DNA of 64,000 bases from contig JAFABO010000221.1 of assembly GCA_023426005.1 (NCBI GenBank), positions 1-64,000 on the forward strand. Direction: 5' to 3'. The position numbers and the translations under genes are program-made. The notes beneath the pieces were generated by a model. The model was not told the DNA's origin. It did no database searches and saw nothing but the letters and a program-made list of their open reading frames with translations. Positions within the stretch are counted from its first letter, which is position 1. The number at the start of each line of letters is the position of its first letter. Below, in pieces: positions 17,036 to 26,158 of this stretch. The stretch is from Bacillota bacterium (lineage in GTDB: Bacteria > Bacillota > Clostridia > Acetivibrionales > DSM-1351).

Positions 17036-18724
17036 TTATTTAGGGGGGTACATGGTTTCGAGATCGTCAAGTATTTTCTTGCCGCCTACTTTAAGCCAGT
17101 TCTGGACAAAGGTATCAAAAGTGCTGTCTACGTCGGCGCCCATAATCATTTTAGTGTACTGTTCCAGAACCATTTTTTCCAGAGTCGGGCCATATTCAAC
17201 GTAGCTATCCGGTTGGACTCCCATTATACTCTGTACAAGAGCATTGTCCGGCTGATATTTTGTCTGGATAATATGCATTGATCCGATTTGAGAGTATACA
17301 CCCCATAGACCATATGCATCGCTCTTTTTGGATTCGCCTTTTTCAAACGCCATATAGGTATTATATTTAGTCACCATATCCTGTGGCAGAGATGAAACAT
17401 CGCCCGTTTTGTTAACCTCGCGGTAAATCGGAGCAAAGGTAGTTTCCTGAGGTTCATTTATCCAACATGGATTGAAACGGTACTGTTCGTCATTAGTGTA
17501 AATATCTGCCGTTTCTTTGGGCATATCAAGGTTGCAGATTGTGTTGTAGTGATTATATATTTTTATTACAGCTTCAGGGTTCTTACATTTTGCATTAACC
17601 ATTAAGATATCACCTGAACAGTTGCTGTTGTAACCCAATTTGTAATCATAGCCTTCCTGGGTGGGAATAGGGTAGGGATGTACTACGGCACCGTAGTTTT
17701 CAAATGCAAGGTTCCAGGGATACCAGGTACCCCATTGCTGCCCAAACGCCATACCGATCTTACCTTTGCCGATATCCTCAGCGAGGCCTGACTGGTCTTT
17801 TACAACAAATTCCTTGTCTATAATTTTATCTTTGTACATCTTTTGAACGAATTTGAGCACTTCCTTCATTTCAGGCTGGATCACAGGGCTGGTAACTTTA
17901 CCGGATTTATCCCTGTAGAACATTTCCTGTCTGAAAAGAGGAACCCCCCAGGCACCGGAAAGACCTAAAAGTGAAGCGTGGTCAGCCGATACAATTTGGT
18001 TGTGAAGACCCAGTCCAAAAGTGTCATCTTTACCGTTTTTGTCCGGGTCTTTGTATGTAAATGCGTAAGCCAGATCATAAAGTTCGTCAATAGTAGTTGG
18101 AGCCTTCATGCCCAGATTGTCCAGCCAATCCTGACGGATCCACAGCAGCGTAGCCATCTGTGTATTATCATTCAGAGACGGGATACCGAACATTTTACCA
18201 TCAAAACTTACATAATTGAAACTGTCTTTATATTTGTCTTTCACTCCGGACATGTACTCACCGGCATATGAATCAAATACTTCTGTCAGGTCTTTAAGGT
18301 AACCAGCCTCATAGGCCTGCTTAAAAATAGAATAGTTTCCCTTGAATATGTCCGGAAGGTCGCCGGAAGCAAGGCAAAGTTTTAACTTATTGTTGTATGC
18401 TTCGGTGTTAAGGTCAGCTGTCCACGCAACTTTGAGATCAACGTTTAAGTCTTCCTTAATCTTACGTGACCAAACGTTATTATCATAGGTATCACCGTTT
18501 TTGAACTGCTGTACCGAAGTTGCAGGAACACCCCATGTCAAGGTCACCGCTTCGCCGTATTTGCCTATTGGATCATTCTTAGAAGCCGTGGATGCACCGG
18601 AAGCTGTAGAAACAGAAGTTGAGGAACCTGATGATGCAGCCGTTGGTTCACTATTACCGCATGCTGCCAGAGAAAAAGCCAGAATACCGCTAAGAAGCAT
18701 TGCCAAAAGTTTTTTGCTTTTCAT
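17036..18724 (-). CDS. Extracellular sugar-binding lipoprotein (large, LipO/YtcQ type)
   Basis: A 562-aa substrate-binding protein with a lipoprotein signal (LSGILAFSLAACGNS, lipobox LAAC at about Cys22) and a Ser/Thr/Ala-rich linker. It is longer than classical MalE proteins, as is usual for the LplA/YtcQ group that works with LplB/LplC permeases. First gene of the mannoside operon and divergent from a LacI regulator, so it is probably the main regulated gene. Ligand by context: manno- or glucomanno-oligosaccharides. Confidence 0.9.
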   Translation of the reverse strand: MKSKKLLAMLLSGILAFSLAACGNSEPTAASSGSSTSVSTASGASTASKNDPIGKYGEAVTLTWGVPATSVQQFKNGDTYDNNVWSRKIKEDLNVDLKVAWTADLNTEAYNNKLKLCLASGDLPDIFKGNYSIFKQAYEAGYLKDLTEVFDSYAGEYMSGVKDKYKDSFNYVSFDGKMFGIPSLNDNTQMATLLWIRQDWLDNLGMKAPTTIDELYDLAYAFTYKDPDKNGKDDTFGLGLHNQIVSADHASLLGLSGAWGVPLFRQEMFYRDKSGKVTSPVIQPEMKEVLKFVQKMYKDKIIDKEFVVKDQSGLAEDIGKGKIGMAFGQQWGTWYPWNLAFENYGAVVHPYPIPTQEGYDYKLGYNSNCSGDILMVNAKCKNPEAVIKIYNHYNTICNLDMPKETADIYTNDEQYRFNPCWINEPQETTFAPIYREVNKTGDVSSLPQDMVTKYNTYMAFEKGESKKSDAYGLWGVYSQIGSMHIIQTKYQPDNALVQSIMGVQPDSYVEYGPTLEKMVLEQYTKMIMGADVDSTFDTFVQNWLKVGGKKILDDLETMYPPK

Positions 18725-18829
18725 TATAGTCCCATCCTTTTTAATTATTTTGCTAGACTAGTTCTTTTACATATACCCAGTGAGGGGTAACTTTGCTAGT
18801 TTTGGGATTAATAACAGACTGCAGTTCTG

Positions 18830-18839
18830 GACACGTGTT
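18830..18839. promoter_or_regulatory. Candidate LacI operator 1
   Basis: GACACGTGTT with the perfect core ACACGTGT (18831-18838). Palindromic with a central CpG, typical of LacI-family operators. Confidence 0.5.
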
Positions 18840-18976
18840 ACCATTATTCCCAAAAAAAATGGTCAAAAAGGTTTAGTTTAACTAAAGATCAACCCGGGAT
18901 GATACATTTAAACCATATTATACCTCAATCAGAGTATTTTTAATAGAGCTATCTTGTAAATTATGTTAGCATAAGT

Positions 18977-18986
18977 AACACGTGTT
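18977..18986. promoter_or_regulatory. Candidate LacI operator 2
   Basis: AACACGTGTT, a perfect 10-base palindrome, about 146 bases from operator 1, a spacing compatible with looping. Confidence 0.55.
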
Positions 18987-19180
18987 TGCAACACTTATTT
19001 GTTATTTTTTATCAAAATTATCATTTATTTTTATGTACAATTTATGCAAATTGCCCCAGGCATCACCTCCCATGTGCATTTCTGAAACACTTCAGTATTG
19101 TGTTTTTACATTTTCTATGATATTATAGGCATATTAGGTAAATAATTTTATCTAAAATATGTTGATTTAAAGAGAGAATA

Positions 19181-19190
19181 AACACGTTTT
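19181..19190. promoter_or_regulatory. Candidate LacI operator 3 (degenerate, at the lacI start)
   Basis: AACACGTTTT ends 1 base before the ATG of the regulator gene. It shares the AACACGT half-site and could give autoregulation. Confidence 0.4.
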
Positions 19191-19191
19191 T

Positions 19192-20229
19192 ATGGCTAAA
19201 ATAAAATTAAACAGCACAGAGATTGCTAAACTTGCAGGCTTTTCACGCAGCACTGTCAGCCGTGTTATTAATGGTTACAGCAATGTTCCCAAGGCAACTC
19301 GTGATAAAGTTATGAAGATTATAGAAGAATATGAATATTACCCTTCTTTTTCAGGTCAGGTCCTTGCCGGTAAGAAAACACAGACCATTGGTCTGTTTTG
19401 GGTTTCCAGCGGTACTATTTCATATGATATGCAGTCAAGTTCTTTTGTTACCCATATTATTGAAAGTGCTGCAAAGCAGGGCTATCTTGTACTTACATGC
19501 ATCGTGCCCAATCTGAAGGATTCTGAACACCAAAACCAGATTAAACGTATATTTTTGCAGGAGCGCGTTGATGCGGGGATATTTGTCGGTCTGAATAATA
19601 ACGAACCCTTTGTTAAAGAATTGATTTCCTGGGACAAAATTATCGGTATATTTGATTATTATAATGATAATGCCAATCCTAATCTTATCACTGTAAACTT
19701 TGAAAATGAAACAGGCGAAAAGGTAATTGATTATGTGCATAGCCTGGGGCATCGTAAAGTTGCATTAATTGATGGTAACATGAGCCGGTTCAGTTCATTC
19801 CAGCGTCACGAGGGCTTCATCCGGGGCATGCTCAAGTATCAGATCGAAATGCGCCGTGAATGGATGCATTATGGCGATGTTATAGAGCAAGGTGGATATT
19901 ACGCCACTAAAGACCTGATCCGATACAGCGAAGAACTTCCCACAATTATCTGCGCCAATAATGATGCTGTTGCATTCGGAGCTTATCACGCACTTTCCGA
20001 GGCGGGGGTATCTATCCCTGATCAGGTTTCAGTTATAGGCATAGACGGTCATGAACGCGGAAAACTTATTAACCCGCAGCTGACCACTTTTAGTTTCAAT
20101 TTTGAAACCTTATTTTCGTCTCTGGTTTCACGGGTTGTGGCAGCTATTGAGGGGCGCAACGAAGGCAGAAACGATGAAATCATTACAAGTACATTGATTG
20201 AACGTACTTCTTGCAAGGAAATGAAATAA
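19192..20229 (+). CDS. LacI-family transcriptional regulator
   Basis: A 345-aa regulator. The N-terminal helix-turn-helix with hinge is clear (STEIAKLAGFSRSTVSRVIN, residues 8-27), followed by a sugar-binding-protein-like effector domain (residues 60-340) with the periplasmic-binding fold. Divergent from the mannoside importer operon, with AACACGTGTT-type palindromes between them, so it very likely represses that operon until a mannoside is present. The upstream ribosome binding site is weak (AGAGAG). A further AACACGTGTT lies just after its stop. Confidence 0.9.
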   Translation: MAKIKLNSTEIAKLAGFSRSTVSRVINGYSNVPKATRDKVMKIIEEYEYYPSFSGQVLAGKKTQTIGLFWVSSGTISYDMQSSSFVTHIIESAAKQGYLVLTCIVPNLKDSEHQNQIKRIFLQERVDAGIFVGLNNNEPFVKELISWDKIIGIFDYYNDNANPNLITVNFENETGEKVIDYVHSLGHRKVALIDGNMSRFSSFQRHEGFIRGMLKYQIEMRREWMHYGDVIEQGGYYATKDLIRYSEELPTIICANNDAVAFGAYHALSEAGVSIPDQVSVIGIDGHERGKLINPQLTTFSFNFETLFSSLVSRVVAAIEGRNEGRNDEIITSTLIERTSCKEMK

Positions 20230-20255
20230 AGTTCCATTTCCTTGCAGCTTTTCTG

Positions 20256-20265
20256 AACACGTGTT
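20256..20265. promoter_or_regulatory. Candidate LacI operator 4
   Basis: AACACGTGTT, identical to operator 2, between the convergent ends of the two LacI genes, followed by AAACATGTTTT. It may be an auxiliary looping site. Confidence 0.4.
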
Positions 20266-20292
20266 ATAAACATGTTTTGAATCTTGTATTCT

Positions 20293-21324
20293 TTATTTAT
20301 CCAATCGCTTTTTCAAATTCCTTATAGAGTGCCTGTTAATTATGTTTGCAGATAAAAGTATCTTTTCTGCAGGTTCTTCAGAGCCGCTCATTTTTTGCAG
20401 CAATTTACATACGGCCCTCCTGCCCATTATTTCCTTCTGAACCCTCATTGTCGAGAGTTCCGGGGTTACACTCCGGGATGTCTCTATGTCGTCAAAACCC
20501 ATTATGGACACTTCCCCGGGTACCGATATTCCCATGCTTAATAAAACCTTCAGGATTACAAGAGCTTCGGCATCATTGCAGCAGAAAAACGCAGTCGGAA
20601 TTCCTGCTCCGTTTTTCATTTCTTCAATTATCAAGGCTATTTCTTCATTGTCCACATTTTCAAGTTTGCGGTCAATTACCGAGTACCCGGGGTTATAACC
20701 GAGACCGTATTCCCTCAATGCCTTCAAATATCCCTGATACCTGTCATAAAAACTGACAGAGGCATAAATATCCCCCAGAAAACCTACATTTGCATGTCCG
20801 CTGTTTATCAGATACTCAGTGGCAAGGTAGCCGCCGCATTGATTATCTGTCAACACGCAGTCCATAACCAGATCATCAAAATAATTATCCACCATAACTA
20901 CAGGCAAATCATAGGTTATTATGGCATTGACAGTCCTGCGGGATATCCTGCCAAGAGTGATTATACCTGAAACCATACCGTCTTTGACACAGTTTGGTAT
21001 TTCAAATATTTCATCTCTTTCGTCATAATAATGTATAATTGTATTCACATTGTTCTTCTTTGCCTCATCTTCAATTCCCAACTGTATGAAACTGAAAAAT
21101 CCTATTGAATCCCGGGTGCTTTTGGCAATGACCAGGCAGAGGTTTCGTGTTGTCTGCTGCCGGGTATTGCTTTTATATTTGTAGCCCATGCCTTCTGCAG
21201 CGGTTTCTATGGTTTTTCTTGTTGTTTCACTTATTCCGGGCATGCCGCGGAGTGCCAGTGAAACTGTATTTTTTGAAATGCCCAGTTTTAATGCAATGGA
21301 ATCCATTGTTACTTTTTTTGCCAT
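20293..21324 (-). CDS. LacI-family transcriptional regulator
   Basis: A 343-aa regulator with DNA-binding head SIALKLGISKNTVSLALRG (residues 8-26) and a full effector-binding domain. It is divergent from the GH130/epimerase operon starting at 21563 and is the best candidate for its repressor. A perfect 14-base palindrome lies between them. It differs clearly from the other LacI protein, so the two mannan operons are probably under separate control. Confidence 0.9.
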   Translation of the reverse strand: MAKKVTMDSIALKLGISKNTVSLALRGMPGISETTRKTIETAAEGMGYKYKSNTRQQTTRNLCLVIAKSTRDSIGFFSFIQLGIEDEAKKNNVNTIIHYYDERDEIFEIPNCVKDGMVSGIITLGRISRRTVNAIITYDLPVVMVDNYFDDLVMDCVLTDNQCGGYLATEYLINSGHANVGFLGDIYASVSFYDRYQGYLKALREYGLGYNPGYSVIDRKLENVDNEEIALIIEEMKNGAGIPTAFFCCNDAEALVILKVLLSMGISVPGEVSIMGFDDIETSRSVTPELSTMRVQKEIMGRRAVCKLLQKMSGSEEPAEKILLSANIINRHSIRNLKKRLDK

Positions 21325-21419
21325 ACTTCCTCCAGACTCAAGAATGGTGTGAATATTTGATGCTTCCTTTGTAATTATATATTGAATTATAGCATAAATA
21401 CTGTTTTATTTAAAGCATT

Positions 21420-21433
21420 TTGTAATATTACAA
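21420..21433. promoter_or_regulatory. Candidate operator (14-bp palindrome)
   Basis: TTGTAATATTACAA, a perfect palindrome in the divergent region between the second LacI gene and the GH130 gene. It lacks the usual central CpG, so the assignment to that LacI is tentative. Confidence 0.4.
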
Positions 21434-21562
21434 ATAATATTATTTTTACTTTACATATTAAAAGTTTTTAAGTATTATAATATTATATATATTAATATTT
21501 CATGTTATACAATTAGAGTATCAACGAATTTTATAGTATTATTTTTTTAAGGAGGCGCTGTA

Positions 21563-22573
21563 ATGCAGATTATTGGCAAAGCTTTAAAAAATATCCCCTG
21601 GGAGGAAAAACCCGAAGGTTTCGGCGGAGTTATCTGGAGACATTCGGGCAATCCCATCATTGACTGGAACCCCACCCCAAGCACAGCAAGAGTATATAAC
21701 AGTTCTGTCGTTCCCTGGGGCAGCGGCTTTGCAGGGATCTTCAGAGCGGATCACAAGGACGGTAAAGCCCGTATTCATGTGGGGTTCAGCGACGATGCCC
21801 TCAGCTGGAAAATTGAAGATGAACCCATACAGTGGTATGACAGTGACGGGAAACTCTATCAGCCCAGCTATTCCTATGATCCACGGCTTGTGGAGGTAGA
21901 AGGTACATATTATATCATCTGGTGCACCGATTTCGGCGGAGCCTCCCTTGGCCTGGGAATGACCAGGGATTTCAGGAAATTTATACGCCTCGAAAACCCC
22001 TTCATCCCCTTCAACAGAAACGGTGTTCTGTTTCCGAGAAGGATAGACGGAAAATACCTGCTTCTCAGCAGACCCAGCGACACTGGCCATACCCCCTTCG
22101 GAGATATTTTTTTGAGCGAAAGTCCGGATATGGTCCACTGGGGGCGGCACAGACGGGTAATGCAAAAGGGAGGCTCAGGCTGGTGGCAAAGTGTAAAGAT
22201 AGGCGCCGGAGCTGTTCCCATAGAAACTACCGAAGGCTGGCTGCTGCTCTACCACGGCGTGTCCGGCACCTGCAACGGTTTTGTTTACAGCTTCGGAGCG
22301 GCACTTCTCGATATAGACAATCCCTCCAGGGTTTTATACCGTACCAGGGATTACCTGCTGACCCCCGAAAGACCCTATGAAACCGCCGGCTTTGTACCCA
22401 ATGTCGTTTTCCCCTGCGCAGCCCTGACGGATGCAGACACCGGAAGAATCGCAATATATTACGGTGCTGCCGACACTTATTCGGCCCTGGCATACACCAG
22501 GATAGACGAATTGATCGGCTTTATAAAAGCCAATTCGGAACTTGTGGCGGGGGATTCCGAGGAATATAGATAG
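21563..22573 (+). CDS. GH130 mannoside phosphorylase (beta-1,4-mannooligosaccharide phosphorylase-like)
   Basis: A 336-aa five-bladed propeller phosphorylase of GH130, predicted to cleave beta-1,4-mannosyl bonds with phosphate, releasing mannose-1-phosphate. Family marks are RVYNSSVVPWG, FAGIFRADHKDG (catalytic-Asp region) and GAGAVPIETTEGWLLLYHG. The length resembles the shorter RaMP2-like enzymes acting on mannooligosaccharides, by inference. No signal peptide. The start follows AAGGAGGCGC. First gene of a four-gene operon, and followed by an 11-bp hairpin. Confidence 0.88.
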   Translation: MQIIGKALKNIPWEEKPEGFGGVIWRHSGNPIIDWNPTPSTARVYNSSVVPWGSGFAGIFRADHKDGKARIHVGFSDDALSWKIEDEPIQWYDSDGKLYQPSYSYDPRLVEVEGTYYIIWCTDFGGASLGLGMTRDFRKFIRLENPFIPFNRNGVLFPRRIDGKYLLLSRPSDTGHTPFGDIFLSESPDMVHWGRHRRVMQKGGSGWWQSVKIGAGAVPIETTEGWLLLYHGVSGTCNGFVYSFGAALLDIDNPSRVLYRTRDYLLTPERPYETAGFVPNVVFPCAALTDADTGRIAIYYGAADTYSALAYTRIDELIGFIKANSELVAGDSEEYR

Positions 22574-22576
22574 TAA

Positions 22577-22609
22577 ATAAGGCCAATCAACCTCCTTTAT
22601 TGGCCTTAT
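22577..22609 (+). promoter_or_regulatory. Intercistronic hairpin after GH130
   Basis: ATAAGGCCAAT (22577-22587) pairs perfectly with ATTGGCCTTAT (22599-22609). No U-tract follows, so it may be a partial terminator or an RNA-stabilising hairpin. Confidence 0.45.
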
Positions 22610-22647
22610 AGCAAATATGGGAGTGAACAAATTTCATTACATTTTGC

Positions 22648-22688
22648 AGCCGCTATGCGGCTCAAAGCCATAATATGGCTTAGGAGGT
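22648..22688 (+). repeat. Twin-hairpin element, copy 2 (epimerase leader)
   Basis: AGCCGC-TAT-GCGGCT, then CAA, then AGCCAT-AAT-ATGGCT, then TAGGAGG directly in front of the epimerase ATG. Nearly identical to the element at 10443-10484, with a 1-base gap and changes in or beside the loops, while both stems are kept. Confidence 0.65.
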
Positions 22689-22692
22689 CAAT

Positions 22693-23901
22693 ATGGAGAA
22701 GCATGATATTAAAAATCTCGTAAGCGGATTTGAGCATGAGCTCAAGAATAATATTCTGCAGTTCTGGATCAATCATTCGATTGATGATCAAAACGGCGGT
22801 TTTTACGGTTATATATCCAATGGACTGTCTCCTGATGCAAAACATGATAAAGCCTCGGTGCTTAATTCCAGAATACTTTGGACGTTCTCCACAGCTTACA
22901 GATACTACAGGGATGAAAGGTATCTTGTTATGGCAAAAAGAGCTTACGATTATATAATCAAGTACTTTATCGACGATAAATATTCAGGTGTGTACTGGAT
23001 GCTGGACTATAAAGGGAACCCCGCAGATACAAAAAAACAGACCTACTCCATTGCTTTTGCAATATACGGTCTGTCGGAATTCTACAGAGCTACCGGTATG
23101 AAGGAAAGCCTGGAGCATGCCGTCCGGCTGTACCGGTCAATAGAAAACAATATTTATGATGCCGGCCGGCAGGGTTACATGGAGGCCCGTGCAAGGGATT
23201 GGTCACCCACGCCCCACATGAGTTTAAGCGTTAAGGATATGAATGTTGAAAAATCCATGAACACGCATTTGCATGTTCTGGAGGCCTACACAAATCTGTA
23301 CAGGGTGTGGAAGGACAAAAGCCTGGAGAAAAGTCTCCAGGAACTGATAACTGTCACCATTGACCATATCATCAACCCCCTCACCTTCCAATTCCAGCTT
23401 TTCTTTGACAGGAACTGGACCTCCCTCTCCAAAGCCGTATCCTACGGACATGATATCGAAGGCAGCTGGCTGTTGTATGAGGCTGCAGAAGTGCTGGGAA
23501 ATGAGGCCATGCTCTCAAGAGTGCGGTTGATATCCGTTTTAATGGCCAAAAAGGTATTTACCGACGGGGTAGACAGACTTAACGGAGGACTTTTCTATGA
23601 ACTGGAAAATGGTTCACTGGAAGACTTTAAGGAATGGTGGCCCCAGGCAGAAGCCGTAGTGGGTTTTACCAATGCCTATCAGCTGTCAGGAGAAACCTGC
23701 TATCTGGACGAGGCTTGCAGTATGTGGAAATTCATTGGCAGGCATATTATCGACAGGGTAAACGGTGAATGGTTCTGGGGAACCACAGCCGACGGTTCGC
23801 AGATTATAGGGGATCAAAAGGCCGGGCCCTGGAAATGTCCCTACCACAATAGCCGGATGTGTTTCGAAATGATAGAAAGACTGGGTAAGTATACTTCTTA
23901 A
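22693..23901 (+). CDS. Cellobiose 2-epimerase
   Basis: A 402-aa (alpha/alpha)6-barrel enzyme of the N-acylglucosamine 2-epimerase superfamily. It should convert the reducing-end residue of beta-1,4 disaccharides between glucose and mannose, e.g. mannobiose to mannosylglucose. Typical elements are FWINHSIDDQNGGFYGYI, RILWTFSTAYRYY, NTHLHVLEAYTNL (His), SYGHDIEGSWLL and the C-terminal PYHNSRMCFEM (His). Context between two GH130 genes matches the known mannan phosphorolysis pathway. The ribosome binding site TAGGAGG belongs to the twin-hairpin element. Confidence 0.92.
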   Translation: MEKHDIKNLVSGFEHELKNNILQFWINHSIDDQNGGFYGYISNGLSPDAKHDKASVLNSRILWTFSTAYRYYRDERYLVMAKRAYDYIIKYFIDDKYSGVYWMLDYKGNPADTKKQTYSIAFAIYGLSEFYRATGMKESLEHAVRLYRSIENNIYDAGRQGYMEARARDWSPTPHMSLSVKDMNVEKSMNTHLHVLEAYTNLYRVWKDKSLEKSLQELITVTIDHIINPLTFQFQLFFDRNWTSLSKAVSYGHDIEGSWLLYEAAEVLGNEAMLSRVRLISVLMAKKVFTDGVDRLNGGLFYELENGSLEDFKEWWPQAEAVVGFTNAYQLSGETCYLDEACSMWKFIGRHIIDRVNGEWFWGTTADGSQIIGDQKAGPWKCPYHNSRMCFEMIERLGKYTS

Positions 23902-23939
23902 AGTAAATAAAATATTTTATAGTCATGGAGAAAAAATTT

Positions 23940-25130
23940 ATGATATTTGATGATAGGCTCCGGTATATGGTACAGGAGCATAACAGCCTGACAGGCAGGA
24001 AAAATTCAAAATTAAAAGGCGGAAACGGTATTTTTGACAGATACCAATATCCCGTAATCACAAATGAGCATATTCCTCTGTTCTGGAGATACGATTTAAA
24101 CAAGGAAACCAACCCGTATCTCATGGAACGCATGGGTGTCAACTGTGCATTCAATCCGGGAGCAATTGAATTGGATGGAACGGTTTATCTGATGGTCCGG
24201 GTGGAAGGCACCGACAGAAAGTCCTTCTTTGCTGTAGCCGAAAGTGATAACGGAATTGATAACTTCAAGTTTTGGGACTACCCTGTTGTAATGCCTGAAA
24301 CTGAAAATCCAGATGTAAACGTATATGATATGAGGCTGGTAAAGCACGAGGACGGCTGGATATACGGACTTTTCTGCACTGAAAGAAAAGATCCGGCCGC
24401 TCCCTCCGGTGACACTTCAAGTGCCGTGGCAGCATGCGGTATAGCAAGAACAAAGGATTTGAGAGACTGGGAGCGCCTGCCCGACCTTAAGACCTCCTCC
24501 CCGCAGCAGCGCAATGTTGTGCTCCATCCTGAATTCATCAAGGGCAGGTACGCCCTCTATACCCGGCCGCAGGACGGTTTTATCGATACCGGGAAAGGCG
24601 GCGGTATTGGGTTCGGCTATACCGGCAGTATGGAAAATGCGTGCATTGATGAAGAAATTCTGATGGAATGTAAGGAATACCACACCATAAAAGAGGTCAA
24701 AAACGGACAGGGTCCTGCTCCCATAAAAACACCGAAGGGCTGGCTCCACATTGCCCACGGGGTACGAAACACCGCTGCCGGCTTGCGCTACGTGGTTTAT
24801 GCCTTCCTGTCGGAGCTGGAGCATCCGGAACAGGTCACAAAACGCCCGGGCGGATTCCTCATAGCTCCGGAAGGCGAAGAACGTATTGGTGACGTATCCA
24901 ATGTTGTATTTTGTAATGGGGCTGTAGCAAGGGCTAACGGAGATATTCTCATTTACTATGCCTCTTCTGACACAAGGTGCCATGTTGCAGCCACCACAGT
25001 GGACAAAATGCTGGATTATGCAATGAACACCCCCGAGGACCCTCTGAGAAGCTATGCCTGTGTACAGCAGCGAATAGAGCTGATTTCCAGGAATCTTGAA
25101 TTGCTCAGCAGTAAGAAAATTATATTGTAA
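23940..25130 (+). CDS. GH130 phosphorylase (4-O-beta-D-mannosyl-D-glucose phosphorylase-like)
   Basis: A 396-aa GH130 enzyme predicted to phosphorolyse mannosylglucose to mannose-1-phosphate and glucose. Motifs are [40 protein letters not shown] and [19 protein letters not shown]. The length (about 390) matches the mannosylglucose phosphorylase group rather than the shorter oligosaccharide enzymes. ATG 23940 is preferred because GGAG lies about 10 bases upstream; the ATG at 23925 has no site. Placed after cellobiose 2-epimerase, its expected substrate supplier. Confidence 0.88.
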   Translation: MIFDDRLRYMVQEHNSLTGRKNSKLKGGNGIFDRYQYPVITNEHIPLFWRYDLNKETNPYLMERMGVNCAFNPGAIELDGTVYLMVRVEGTDRKSFFAVAESDNGIDNFKFWDYPVVMPETENPDVNVYDMRLVKHEDGWIYGLFCTERKDPAAPSGDTSSAVAACGIARTKDLRDWERLPDLKTSSPQQRNVVLHPEFIKGRYALYTRPQDGFIDTGKGGGIGFGYTGSMENACIDEEILMECKEYHTIKEVKNGQGPAPIKTPKGWLHIAHGVRNTAAGLRYVVYAFLSELEHPEQVTKRPGGFLIAPEGEERIGDVSNVVFCNGAVARANGDILIYYASSDTRCHVAATTVDKMLDYAMNTPEDPLRSYACVQQRIELISRNLELLSSKKIIL

Positions 25131-25142
25131 CCGGAGGAGCTT

Positions 25143-26099
25143 ATGAATCTAAGTCATGGAGATATGCCCCTGGAGGAGCTGGAAAGGTATACCGGCAGCA
25201 CTCCCTGTCCCGCCGACTTTGATATTTTCTGGGACAAAGCACTGGAAGAAATGCGTGCTGCAGTTCCGGAGGTGGAACTCATCCCCTCCGATTTTGTCAA
25301 AGTGCCCTTTGCCGAGTGCTTTGATCTTTACTTTACAGGTGTCGGCGGCGCACGTATTCACGCAAAATATCTGAGGCCGAAGGCCTCCCCGCAGCTCTGC
25401 CCCGCTGTCCTCAAGTTTCACGGCTATGCATGGCATTCGGGCGACTGGCACGACAAGCTTAATTATGTGGCCATGGGCTTTTGTGTTGCGGCTCTTGATT
25501 GCCGGGGACAGGGAGGTATGTCGGAGGACACCGGGTGTATAAAGGGTCCTACCCTGCGCGGACACATTATCAGAGGTATTAACGACTCTCCTGAGAAAAT
25601 GTTGTTCAGGCAGATATACCTGGATACGGCTCAGCTGGCCAATATAGTAATGGGCTTCCCGGAGGTGGATGAGAGCTATGTGTGTACAACCGGAGAGTCC
25701 CAGGGAGGAGCGCTGGCACTGGTATGCGCCGCGCTTGAACCCAGGATTGCCAAAGCGGCCCCTGTACATCCATATCTCAGTGATTTCAAGAGATATTGGT
25801 ACCTGGATGCACAGGATGAAATAAGGGAGTACTTCCGGTTCTTCGATCCCATGCACCTGAGAGAAAAAGAAATATTCAAGAAACTTGGTTATATAGACAT
25901 ACAGAATCTTGTAAAAAGAATAAAGGCAGAGGTTTTATTCGCCACCGGACTTCTGGATCAGGTATGCCCTCCTTCAACGCAATTTGCAGCCTACAATAAA
26001 ATCCCGGCTGCAAAACAAATGCTGCTGTTCCATGATTATGCACATGAATATTACCCTCAACTGAATGATTATATATTTAAATTTATTTGTAATATTTAG
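25143..26099 (+). CDS. CE7 acetyl (xylan/oligosaccharide) esterase
   Basis: A 318-aa alpha/beta-hydrolase of carbohydrate esterase family 7 (acetyl xylan esterase / cephalosporin C deacetylase). Nucleophile Ser186 lies in TGESQGG, followed by the oxyanion-region RGQGG (121-125), an acid Asp in TGLLDQVCPPST and the His in YAHEYY. No signal peptide, so it deacetylates imported oligosaccharides, here probably acetylated (gluco)mannan fragments. It is 12 bases behind the GH130 gene and ends the operon. Confidence 0.92.
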   Translation: MNLSHGDMPLEELERYTGSTPCPADFDIFWDKALEEMRAAVPEVELIPSDFVKVPFAECFDLYFTGVGGARIHAKYLRPKASPQLCPAVLKFHGYAWHSGDWHDKLNYVAMGFCVAALDCRGQGGMSEDTGCIKGPTLRGHIIRGINDSPEKMLFRQIYLDTAQLANIVMGFPEVDESYVCTTGESQGGALALVCAALEPRIAKAAPVHPYLSDFKRYWYLDAQDEIREYFRFFDPMHLREKEIFKKLGYIDIQNLVKRIKAEVLFATGLLDQVCPPSTQFAAYNKIPAAKQMLLFHDYAHEYYPQLNDYIFKFICNI

Positions 26100-26158
26100 T
26101 GGACAACTCTTAAAGAACAAAGCCCGGCTGCACTCCCGCAATTTGAACATAAACCGAT

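Larger units (their letters stand above)
18725..19191. other. 467-bp divergent regulatory region
   Basis: Separates the binding-protein gene (leftward) from the LacI-type regulator (rightward). It holds no open gene. It contains three ACACGT-containing partial or complete palindromes (listed separately), the expected arrangement for repression of the mannoside operon and autoregulation of the regulator. Confidence 0.6.
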
